From CAZHOV01 sp964534315 (GTDB lineage Bacteria > Bacteroidota > Bacteroidia > Chitinophagales > Saprospiraceae): a stretch of 33,390 nucleotides of DNA. The number at the start of each line of letters is the position of its first letter. Position 1 is the first letter of the stretch. Below, in pieces: positions 16,301 through 23,600 of the stretch. The stretch is from the NCBI GenBank assembly GCA_964534315.1, contig CAZHOV010000045.1, positions 1-33,390 on the forward strand, given 5' to 3'. A model generated the notes under the pieces. That model made no database searches and was not told where the DNA came from. It was given only the letters and a program-made list of their open reading frames with translations. Both the position numbers and the translations under genes were made by a program.

Positions 16301-19226
16301 TACGATCACAGGTCCTGCCATTGTCTGTCCGGGGTCACAGAGCGCTTACACTACTCCAAACACCTTTGCAGCCTCCGCTTACCAGTGGATCGCTCCACCC
16401 GGAGCTATAATATTAAATGGTAATGGAACAAATGCGATAGCAATAGATTGGGGAAATAGTATGGGGGGGAGTTTATGTGTCTTTGCCGAAAATGGGTGTG
16501 GAATAAGCGATACCTTTTGTATTGCTGTTATGATGGAAAATGAGATCGTAACTAATCTAAGTGATACCATCTGTGAAGACGCCCTACCCTATCTTTTTAA
16601 TGATATCCCCATAAACGCCGGAGGCACTTATGCAGATACGTTAATAAATGGAGTGGGTTGCGATAGTATTGTAAACTTAAGCCTGACAATAATTCCGGCT
16701 ATACCACCCACTGCTTTAGAAGAAACTATTTGCGAGGGAACAACCTATGAGCTTCCAGATCCCGATGGCAATGGAATGCTCTCCTTTGATCAAGCCGGAA
16801 TTTATGAAGTGGCGTACCCTTCTTCTGTTGACTGTGACAGCATCGTCCAGCTACAACTCAATGTTATTGAAATCAATCCACTCGTAATCCCGTCCGATAC
16901 GCTCAACTGTGTTGTTGATCAGATCACATTAGACGCCTCCGGTTCGGGAGGACCTAATCTGAGTTATTCCTGGTCTACCTCCGATGGTTCAATTTGCAGT
17001 GCGCCAAACATGGCTTCTATCGACATTTGCGCTCCAGGCACCTACAACCTGACCTTGATCGGAACCGATAATTCCGCTACCTGCTTCGAAACCATCGGTT
17101 TTGAAGCCCCTGCTAATTATCTCACACCTAGCGCTCAAATTGCTCCGGCCGGCATTTTGACCTGCTCAAATGACACCATCACCCTGACGGGACTCACCGA
17201 TGCAACTAATACCGGGCTTCCATTTACGGCAAGCTGGTATGACAATCAGGGAGCCTTAATGGGTAATGAGCTCAACATAGAGGTAACTACCCCGGGTTGG
17301 TATTTCTTCGAAGTCCGTTATCAGGAAAGCCAATGTGCCGCACTGGATAGCGTACTCATAGAAGCCAATTTCACCGCCCCCGAAATGTTACTGGTAAATA
17401 ATACCGGAGAGGAGTTGATAACTTGCAATACCCCGGTTATTCAATTGGAAAGCGTTCTTATGGGCAGCCTCTCCGATCCGGTCATTCAATGGAGTAGCCC
17501 GGATGGAGGTCAGTTTTTGGTAATTAGTTCAGATTCTACATTGGTAGAAGTAGACACTGCAGGTACTTATCAGCTTACCATTATCGATCCTTCGAATGGT
17601 TGCTTAAATGCTCAATCCATTACGCTGGGTATCAATCAAGAAACCCCGGTGGCCAGCATCCTCGATCCCGACACCCTCAATTGTGCCCAGCCAACTCAGG
17701 TGCTGAACGGTAGCACTTCCGAATATGGACCAAATGTAATACTGGATTGGTCTACTCCAAACGGAAATATCGTTTCAGGTGAAACAACTATTTTACCGGT
17801 GATCAATGCTGCCGGAGCCTATATTCTAAAACTGACCGACACCCTTAATGGCTGTTCGGATATTACCGCCGTTGAAGTGGTCATCGATACCTTACACCCC
17901 ATCATCCGAATGGAGCAACCCGATGAAATTACTTGTTATCAAACCAACATTACACTGGACGCCAGCAATTCCTCCCAGGATATACACTATGAATATTTAT
18001 GGACCGGCCCAGGACAGATCGATCAGTTCAATACCACGATGCCTACCATCTATACCGGAGGCACCTTCACCTTCACCATCACCAATCCTTTCAATGGTTG
18101 TTTTGTGGATTCAACCATTCAGGTGCCTATCGATACCGTTGGACCACAGGTGTTTGCCGGAAATAACGATACCTTAAGTTGTTTTTCCGATCAGCTCCAA
18201 CTGGAAAATACTACTATCAACGGACCCTACACGCAATTTGGCTGGGTTACTGATAATGGAACTTTTATTTCCAGTCCGAATGTGCTGTATCCCACTATCG
18301 AAGGGCCCGGCACCTATATTTTTACGGCCTTTAATAATAGCAATGGCTGTACCGATTCTTCGATGGTGCAAATAATTGAGCAGAATTATCCTAAAGCAAT
18401 GATTGAGAGTGTAGGTGAAGAAAATTATTGTCTGGATTCTATTATCCTAACAGCCCAGTTACCTATCGGGTATGAAGGAGAATGGTGGTCTACCAGTCCC
18501 GGCGTCGTCATTGAAACCCCATTATCCCCGACTACCAAGGTGACAAATCTGTCCTACGGAAAGAACATCTTTTTCTGGACGCTCTCTTCACCGTCGGATG
18601 AATGTTATGAATTCAGTACAGACACTATCGTAATTACCTTACCTGTTCCACCAAGATTGGAAGACGACTCCGTTTCCGTCATTCAGGGGGAGAATCCAAT
18701 TCGGTTAAATATCTGGGACAATGACCAATTAAACGATGCTGATGAGGAATCTTTTTTTATTGAACAACCCGTTCCCGGCTTGCTCAATGATCTGGAAAAC
18801 GGAGATATCGCTTATGAATACCCGCCGAATTTTTCCGGGATGACAGCGTTTCGATATCGTTTATGTACTGAGGGTTGCCCCAATCAGTGCGATACGGCAG
18901 TCGTCAAGCTGGAAGTCAAATTTGAGTGTGGAGTAGATTCCCTGATCTCCATCCCCAATGTATTGACACCGGACGGGGATGGTCTCAATGATACCTGGAT
19001 CATCAATGCGCTGATCAATTGTGCCTATTTATATCCTGATAATGAACTCGTAATTACCAACCGCTGGGGAGATGTGGTCTATGAAGCCAAACCTTATCGT
19101 AATGATTGGGGCGGCACCAATCAAAATGGAAAAATTTTACCTCAAGGCACTTATTATTACATCCTCCGCCTGAGTGTAGGGGAAGGTGTAATCTTCAGAG
19201 GGTGGCTGACGATTGTGGGGCGTTGA
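10347..19226 (+). CDS. Giant multidomain surface protein with CHU_C (type IX secretion type B) sorting domain
   Basis: A 2959-residue protein with a signal peptide (1-21). Domains in order: a cohesin-like beta-sandwich (about 52-191; VSGIQFSVNWDPSVLTYIG); four related Cys-containing repeats of about 100 residues (195-596), the last two nearly duplicate; HYR/Ig-like units with paired cysteines (about 604-1205; PPIIACPSDLTI, then GPTITCPQNTTIDCG); three SprB-like repeats (about 1210-1435; GTYTVVVTDANGC); Ig/PKD-like units; a proprotein-convertase P-like domain (about 1586-1740); a PPC-like domain (about 1831-1976); a series of about 110-residue units starting DTLNC (to about 2750); a cadherin-like/Big-9 unit (2768-2857); and the CHU_C domain (about 2867-2959; NVLTPDGDGLNDTW, then LVITNRWGDVVYEA). 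It should be exported by the type IX system and displayed or released. The following PorP/SprF protein is the likely partner. A remnant of a second CHU_C tail follows the stop. Confidence 0.9.
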   Translation: MELRKLFLFFILVLIPIITSGSYPDPPYSFYYKFNGSTNTNDALHDFKSSPNPVQLFFSPQELAGEPNDIIQIGAIISSGGETVSGIQFSVNWDPSVLTYIGSATFNPPVGGTTGINDDDAPTGQFIYNWFAPDQNGQPFNDFQLVSFTFQLNSCINNAIEFSDNPILIEISGANQSEPLGVTLENGNIYCCNLQGLESPANVEYSCQDPASGEITAFIDYFGSDPNGYAISFSSGLLQNPFEPSQTINGTLELTNLFAGDTWEIELGNTPSTFQYCDFTVSGTVPDDVCPDLSCSLADSGLQNIACDNNATPADPNDDFITFSLNPSGLNTGMEYTVTVDNGTISPSIGIYGSPTNFQLSPGSAGNGDVLLTITDVDAPTCSLTQTITDPGSCSTDCPITALDSANQATFSCLTTITGIQNDEVLIELDYVGSAPGISIQNNGNGTIGGDDPALTPDGTITISGLTEGDQWDIAITGNNCNLSSTGIIPFSVCDTIPCTIYGLETGNDVWINCLSQTTDTDAVTVEINYIGLDTNAVLINQGNGIIGGDDPSSISNGTIILTGLEEGDSWDLSLVGGECNYVSTGTIPGTHCDPGFCNAPDTIPPSINAPGNKIIPCFSFDPEDYDGVSDTPPGVPVVAGGQTIGFFDAVNDNCIVDSVLVTDLLIPSCTESWDSLIRRYTVVDTAGNSAFENQLILLERGSLDSVIFPPNYDGIDQPILDCSNPCIDPACTGMPIVMGCSFTMTFEDTQIPVCEGSYKLLREWKVVDNCTLDSVLYNQIIDVEDQQPPIIACPSDLTINAHNSCTGSLILPTALTSDSCSSSPLVTIKDGLGATFAQGDTIQLVGTGDYTFTYIGSDDCGNIDSCLFIATNEDNLGPTITCPQNTTIDCGTFEEDVFEGVTATPPGAPVFYNGSPIGFYPDASDNCNVISVTITQDTTLLNQCGVGSVIRNYTAEDNSGNTTSCEQVITIENLVPFDICDIQCWATPETGCNGHSLTDGVEWPCDIMLDQCNADLTPDGLDVNPTIHPFDVRPRIFENACDLVAVTYEDTLLFSNPPACQEILRTWVVIDWCNPDNSFPTGFQTWEYEQLIVLNNGSSPVITSNCDDLFICLNAPGCDTVTSELFIDALDDCTPVNNLTFSYEIDLFNDATIDLTETNNPQAIPGNSPNEANGNYPFGTHAITWTVEDGCGNSTSCSYLFTVFAGDPLMITAQIEPPDCFGGISGSIQLTTSGGTAPYLFDWADLPGSDNPEDRFNLGAGTYFLTLTDQNNQELTDSFVITQPSQLDLSISSTSAQCIPAASGSIDLEITGGTPGYSFDWDNAPDVEDPTGLTPGTYTVVVTDANGCTITTSTTIPSQSISINPLITAVNCPDSMNGAIFVEVIDGSGDYQFNWSPALGNVQTAQDLAAGIYEVTVTDNANGCSATETIIIPVAGMYPVVDLGNDLTLCSDNPFTLNAGNPGATFLWSTGDTTQLIAVSQAANYSVTVSDAFGCSSEDGVQIDIDQSELNVDLGMDTSICEGDILTLFPLNLNPTTSIWNTGATTPSIDIMEAGSYSVTVTAIEACQSAGDLVFLPDGTGEVFESNVFIDEFDPNDSLQTGADLYNICINLEHSWLRDLEISLTCPSGESIILHDHPGQTGGETFLGIPVEGDENGTPIPGTGYNYCWTPDATNGTWLEYANQNNAQTLPPGDYQPYESFDSLIGCPLNGTWTISIEDLWLIDNGTIFNWSIILENSLDTLMDADTININTIPPPSLDLGPDTTILEGESILLNAFDPNCTDCTYLWNDGNTDSIRLFTPTMNTTLWVTVTNSLGCSETDSLSIEVLPLCYVPPSLSCSNAVPICGLNSFCSDNSLGNGPSDVPPTLPCSQAGAVTIENNVWFAFVAGYNDLTLSIEVPNCEGSFNPPGGGIQVLIFDNCQNFNQVSDCFNPGMQSDGIINATNLTIGATYYILVDGWAGDVCDFTMTVTQGSINPPAPDPPTTITGPAIVCPGSQSAYTTPNTFAASAYQWIAPPGAIILNGNGTNAIAIDWGNSMGGSLCVFAENGCGISDTFCIAVMMENEIVTNLSDTICEDALPYLFNDIPINAGGTYADTLINGVGCDSIVNLSLTIIPAIPPTALEETICEGTTYELPDPDGNGMLSFDQAGIYEVAYPSSVDCDSIVQLQLNVIEINPLVIPSDTLNCVVDQITLDASGSGGPNLSYSWSTSDGSICSAPNMASIDICAPGTYNLTLIGTDNSATCFETIGFEAPANYLTPSAQIAPAGILTCSNDTITLTGLTDATNTGLPFTASWYDNQGALMGNELNIEVTTPGWYFFEVRYQESQCAALDSVLIEANFTAPEMLLVNNTGEELITCNTPVIQLESVLMGSLSDPVIQWSSPDGGQFLVISSDSTLVEVDTAGTYQLTIIDPSNGCLNAQSITLGINQETPVASILDPDTLNCAQPTQVLNGSTSEYGPNVILDWSTPNGNIVSGETTILPVINAAGAYILKLTDTLNGCSDITAVEVVIDTLHPIIRMEQPDEITCYQTNITLDASNSSQDIHYEYLWTGPGQIDQFNTTMPTIYTGGTFTFTITNPFNGCFVDSTIQVPIDTVGPQVFAGNNDTLSCFSDQLQLENTTINGPYTQFGWVTDNGTFISSPNVLYPTIEGPGTYIFTAFNNSNGCTDSSMVQIIEQNYPKAMIESVGEENYCLDSIILTAQLPIGYEGEWWSTSPGVVIETPLSPTTKVTNLSYGKNIFFWTLSSPSDECYEFSTDTIVITLPVPPRLEDDSVSVIQGENPIRLNIWDNDQLNDADEESFFIEQPVPGLLNDLENGDIAYEYPPNFSGMTAFRYRLCTEGCPNQCDTAVVKLEVKFECGVDSLISIPNVLTPDGDGLNDTWIINALINCAYLYPDNELVITNRWGDVVYEAKPYRNDWGGTNQNGKILPQGTYYYILRLSVGEGVIFRGWLTIVGR
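11541..12138 (+). repeat. Tandem duplicated ~100-residue repeat units inside the giant protein
   Basis: Residues about 399-499 and 500-596 of the 2959-residue protein share the same framework. Both contain a Cys near the start, a segment V-x-I-E-L/I-N/D-Y-I/V-G, then NGNGTIGGDDP or QGNGIIGGDDP, then NGTI or DGTI, then a GLTEGDQWDI or GLEEGDSWDL block, and a terminal STGIIP or STGTIP. Two upstream units (about 195-397) look like more diverged copies. This points to duplication within the gene. Confidence 0.75.
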
Positions 19227-19261
19227 CAAGGGGACAGAGGACAGGTATACCGGAGGACCGG

Positions 19262-19381
19262 AGAGGAACCAGCCAAAATGGAGCCCCCCTTCCGCAGGGT
19301 ACTTACTATTATATTCTACGGCTTTCAGTAGGAGAAGGAAAAATAGAGCGTGGCTGGATTGTCATTTCCCGTAAACGTTGA
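19262..19381 (+). pseudogene. Fossil copy of the CHU_C C-terminal tail after the giant gene
   Basis: In a different frame from the giant gene, and beginning 35 bases after its stop, codons 19262-19381 encode RGTSQNGAPLPQGTYYYILR, continuing with LSVGEGKIERGWIVISRKR and then a stop. This matches the true end of the 2959-residue protein (GGTNQNGKILPQGTYYYILR, continuing LSVGEGVIFRGWLTIVGR) at 27 of 38 positions by my count. Many shared residues use different codons, so the two copies diverged under selection and are not a recent duplication. No start codon or domain body remains. It is best read as the leftover 3' end of an earlier or paralogous CHU_C gene after recombination replaced the terminal domain. 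Confidence 0.75.
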
Positions 19382-19413
19382 CTTTTGAAAAGTTTAATTA
19401 TTTAAACGTAACA

Positions 19414-19437
19414 TTTTACATTTTTTTCAATGTAAAA
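19414..19437 (+). terminator. Intercistronic hairpin, possible terminator or attenuator
   Basis: TTTTACATT (19414-19422) and AATGTAAAA (19429-19437) form a perfect 9-bp AT-rich stem with a TTTTTC loop, between the fossil CHU_C tail and the second PorP/SprF gene. No U-run follows, so termination would be weak. It could mark the old end of the upstream transcription unit. Confidence 0.35.
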
Positions 19438-19515
19438 GTGAGTACCCTTTATTGTTGATCGGTACTAATCGTTAAATACTCTTTTTATATGTATAACCGC
19501 GAAACCATCATTGTT

Positions 19516-20619
19516 ATGAAACAACCATTTTTTCTACTCTTGTTCATTTTTGTATTTCCTATTTTCTTAAAAGCCCAAGACCCGCTTTTTTCGCAATTCT
19601 GGCAGGTGCCTACCTATTCGAATCCGGCATTTACCGGGATTGACGGAGGTACGAGTGTTTCTTTGGCCTACCGGGATCATTGGTCGAATATTCCTGGAGG
19701 ATTTAAAACGATGTTTCTGGGGCTGGAGCATTACGAGCCTTGTCTGAAATCTGCCCTGGGCATTAATGTCCTCCGGGATGTGGAAGGAGAAGGAGCGTTG
19801 GTGACGAACTCAGCCGGGTTGAATTATGCCTATACCCTTGCCTTTGATCCCGGCAGCAACCTCCATAACCTTAATTTTGGATTAGGTGCCTACTGGATGG
19901 AAAAAACTATCGATTGGGACAAGCTGATCTTCTCAGACGAACTGGATGCCAAGCGGGGCCGGATCAATACCACCCAGTTTATACCTAATGATCAGCTTCC
20001 TGTCCGGTTTGTAGGGTTTAATGCAGGGGTCAGTTACCGGGCCGACTTTAAAACCAAAAGGAAGAAGCGCAACACTCAGATCCTGGCAGGATTTGGTGTC
20101 AATCACCTGTTTAATGCAGGGATTAATTCGGGAGCTATTGAGTCGCTTCAAGGACTTGAGACCGGCTTGCCGCCTCGATACACCTTTCGTTTTAGCTTCT
20201 ACCATCCTTTTTTCACAATGAATGCTACCAAGCGGGAGTTTAAAGTCATGCCGCATTTCCGCTATCAAATTCAAGGAGATATAAGTGAAAGTACCATAGG
20301 AACAACTTTGAGCTACACGCAATTTGCCCTCGGGTTCTTTTATCGCAATACCTGGCCCGGAGGTAGTTGGAATAACACCAATACCCTGATCATCTTTGCA
20401 GGATTTAATTTCCCCGTGGGCGATAAAGGCAACCTCGATATAGGGGCTACTTTTGACGCTAACATGAGCGGACTGCGAACCAGAACAGGCAATGCGTTCG
20501 AGATTACCATGAGGTATCATTTTCAACACAAAGGCTGGCTGTGCAAATCAAGAAACGGCGGTTCTAAAGGAGCTATGAAATGCCCCAAAATGGGCAGAAA
20601 AACGATGAGTACGTATTAA
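19516..20619 (+). CDS. PorP/SprF family type IX secretion-associated outer-membrane protein
   Basis: I choose the ATG at 19516 (367 residues) over the upstream in-frame ATG at 19489. The 19516 start gives a proper signal peptide beginning MKQPFFLLLFIFVF and ending LKAQ, whereas the longer form adds nine polar residues. The mature start has the family signature DPLFSQFWQVPTYSNPAFTG followed by AYRDHWSNIPGGFKT, then beta-barrel strands such as LNFGLGAYWMEKTIDW and FALGFFYRNTW. About 29 residues beyond the final strand (KGWLCKSRNG onward) form a basic tail that is unusual for the family. It sits between two CHU_C-bearing giant proteins, which fits the known pairing of SprF-like proteins with type B cargo. 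It shares only a short signature with the first family member at 385-1386, so the two are diverged paralogues. Confidence 0.9.
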   Translation: MKQPFFLLLFIFVFPIFLKAQDPLFSQFWQVPTYSNPAFTGIDGGTSVSLAYRDHWSNIPGGFKTMFLGLEHYEPCLKSALGINVLRDVEGEGALVTNSAGLNYAYTLAFDPGSNLHNLNFGLGAYWMEKTIDWDKLIFSDELDAKRGRINTTQFIPNDQLPVRFVGFNAGVSYRADFKTKRKKRNTQILAGFGVNHLFNAGINSGAIESLQGLETGLPPRYTFRFSFYHPFFTMNATKREFKVMPHFRYQIQGDISESTIGTTLSYTQFALGFFYRNTWPGGSWNNTNTLIIFAGFNFPVGDKGNLDIGATFDANMSGLRTRTGNAFEITMRYHFQHKGWLCKSRNGGSKGAMKCPKMGRKTMSTY

Positions 20620-20667
20620 TAAAAACTATCAAACAATAACCATCAAAAAAATCAAAATATAAATTTT

Positions 20668-23600
20668 ATGATCATTAGAACTATTGCTATAGCACTATTC
20701 CTATTTTCTTTTCAACTCAGTTTCGGGCAATGTATAGATGATGATTGTGGCGATGTTTCGGCCTCATTTGAATTAGTAGATTCTACGGTAGTCTGTGAAG
20801 GCGTACAATTTGAAGTGAATAACAATACACCTTCCTCAGATATAGATTTTTTCGTTTGGAATTGGGGAGACGGTCAGATTGATACGACAACCACCACCGC
20901 CAACTTATTCCATACCTATAATTTCCCCGATTCTGTGGCCTGCGATTTTAGCGATGAATGCGAAACCTTTGTCATAATGCTGGAAATCTTTCGTACCTGC
21001 CCGGAAGGACAGAGTTGTCATTTCATTTCTTCAGGTGTTAATGTCTGCTTTGATCCCCGGGCCAGATTCCTTTCAGACCAAACGGTGTGTATAGATGAAG
21101 ACATCAATTTTCAAAACAACTCCTGCCATGGTGCTGACTATTTATGGGACTTTGGTAACGGAGATACCTCTACGGAAGAAGTCCCCGATTATTCCTACGA
21201 TACAGAAGGTACTTACACGGTTACCTTAACCGTCGAAAACAGTTGCGGGATAGATCAATTCCAACAAAACATTAACGTTATCGGAAATCCGGAAGCAGAT
21301 GCCAACTACAGCTTAAACCCATCAACGGGTTGTTTGCCGCTTACCGTTACTATCGACAATGCATCTAACCAATTTGCCAATGTCTTTGAATGGAGCATTG
21401 AGCCTGATGAGGGCTGGCAGTTGCTAGACACTACCTATTCGCTGTTTTCGGAGGAGCCTGTTTTTGTATTTACCGATACCGGTACTTACATCGTTATGAT
21501 GGAAGCAACGGGCCAATGTGGTATGGATACCTGGACGGATACCATTACCGTTTTTCAGCCGGCTGGAGCACTTGTAATCTCGCCAGACCCGGCCTGCGAC
21601 AGTCTGACATGGACCCCGATGGTGTCCTATTCGGGCACGATCAACTCCTATGCATGGGATTTTGAGAATGGAACACCCGCTAATTCTAATGATCCTTTTC
21701 CATCTGATATATTTTTCGACACTCCGGGCTCCAACAATGTACAAGTTACCGTGTCTAATATTTGCGGAAGCGAAACCTTCCAGGCAAACGTTAATATTCA
21801 AACACTAGACGGAGTTTCTATAGCTCCGCTGGATCCTTTCTACTGCAACAATCAAGACACCTTTTCTATTATCGTCACTTCACCTAATTCCAATGGCACC
21901 TGGAGCGGCCCCGGCATTTCGTCCGATGGAATTTTTGATCCTACCCAGGCGAATATTGGCGACAATGTACTCACATATTCCTACAATCAGGGGTTGACCT
22001 GTCCGGGAGATACCAATATTACAATAGAAGTAATTGCTTCTCAGCCTGTTACTACTCAAACTGACTCTTTCTACTGCATCGATCATGGCCCCGATACCCT
22101 ATTATTTTCTCCTGGCGGTGGTGTATGGTCGGGTCCAGGAATAACTGACTCCGTAAACGGGTTTTTTGTGCCCGGAGTAGCTCAAACAGGAACCTGGCTT
22201 TTAATGTATAATCTGACAGATACAAACGGATGCGAAGTGCAACGGACCCATCAAGTCATTGTTGAGGAGCTACCCACTTTTTCCACCATCGACACCCTAA
22301 CTTTTTGTAACACCACTGAAGATATCGACCTGGTCGATGCCTTTAGTTTTTCAGTATCACCTATGGGGGGAACTCCTAATTGGAGCGGAGACGGAATTGT
22401 CGATCCTCAAAATGGTATTTTCAATAGCCAGGAAAATAATGCCAATGGAGAAGGAACCTATGAGATTGCCGTTTCTTATCATCGAAATGATTGCACTGTA
22501 GACACCACGCTTACCGTGATAATCGTACCGTTGGAAGATGCTGATGCAGGACCGGATACGACCCTTTGTATTTCCGACAGCACCTTTACATTGGAGGCTA
22601 CTCCAAGTCCCGGAGGAGACTGGGTAGGCGACTTCATCAATCCATCAACCGGAGTAATCGATTTAATAGCTGCCGGCGCAGGAACCTTCAACTATGAATA
22701 TATATTTGGACAAGGTACCTCTTGCGAATCATCCGATATAGTGGAAGTCACCATAGTAGATCTGGGAACCAACCTCTCTGCCGGTACAGATATAGCTATT
22801 TGTGAAGGTAATGGCTTGTTTCAACTTTCGGGATTTACACCAGTAACCGGTGGTGAATGGTCGGGACCGGGGGTAATTGATCCGTCCGGAATCGTTGATC
22901 CTGGTCAGCTATCTCCTGATTCTACCTATGTACTATCCTACTGCCTCTCTGATCCTTCCATACAATGTCAGGCTTGCGATCAAATCAACTTTACCCTTAA
23001 TCCACTTCCACAAGCAGTATTCCAAATCAATAGCACGACCTGTATTGGTGAAGCCATTGACCTTACCAATACCACCACCGACGGCTGTACGTACACCTGG
23101 GACTTTGGAAATAGCGAAACTTCGGATTTAGAAACCCCTTCTCCTACATATACTATTGCCGGGGATTACACCATCACCTTAATTGCCACTTCTTGTCCGC
23201 TTTGTGTCGATACGTTTACCTTCGATATCTCGGTGAATGAACCACCTACCGCCAACTTCACCCCCTCTTCAGACCAAGGATGCGCTGTTTTAGAAGTTGA
23301 TTTTAATAACCAAAGCACCAATGCCTTGAGTTATTTTTGGGATTTTGGAAATGGCGATACAACCTCTATGGCCAACCCGGGGACAATAAGTTTTAATGAG
23401 GGGATTAACGATACGAGTTACTATGTCACCCTTGCCGTTACCAACGAGTGCGGGACGGTTTTCCACGAAGACAGCATAAACGTATTGCCTAGCCCCAAAG
23501 TAGCTATTGGATTGAATGTAGACGATGGTTGCTCGCCTTTAGAAATAGAATTTGCCAATGGCGCTCAGGGCGGACCCTCCGATTATTATTGGGACTTGGG

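Noticed and set aside
19106..19261. Upstream part of the open frame that contains the fossil CHU_C tail
   Set aside because: It is the shifted reading of the true CHU_C domain plus spacer, with no protein-like pattern. Only the stretch from 19262 resembles a real domain.
19933..20529. 198-codon minus-strand open frame across the second PorP/SprF gene
   Set aside because: It is antisense to a well-supported outer-membrane protein gene and shows no domain or signal sequence.
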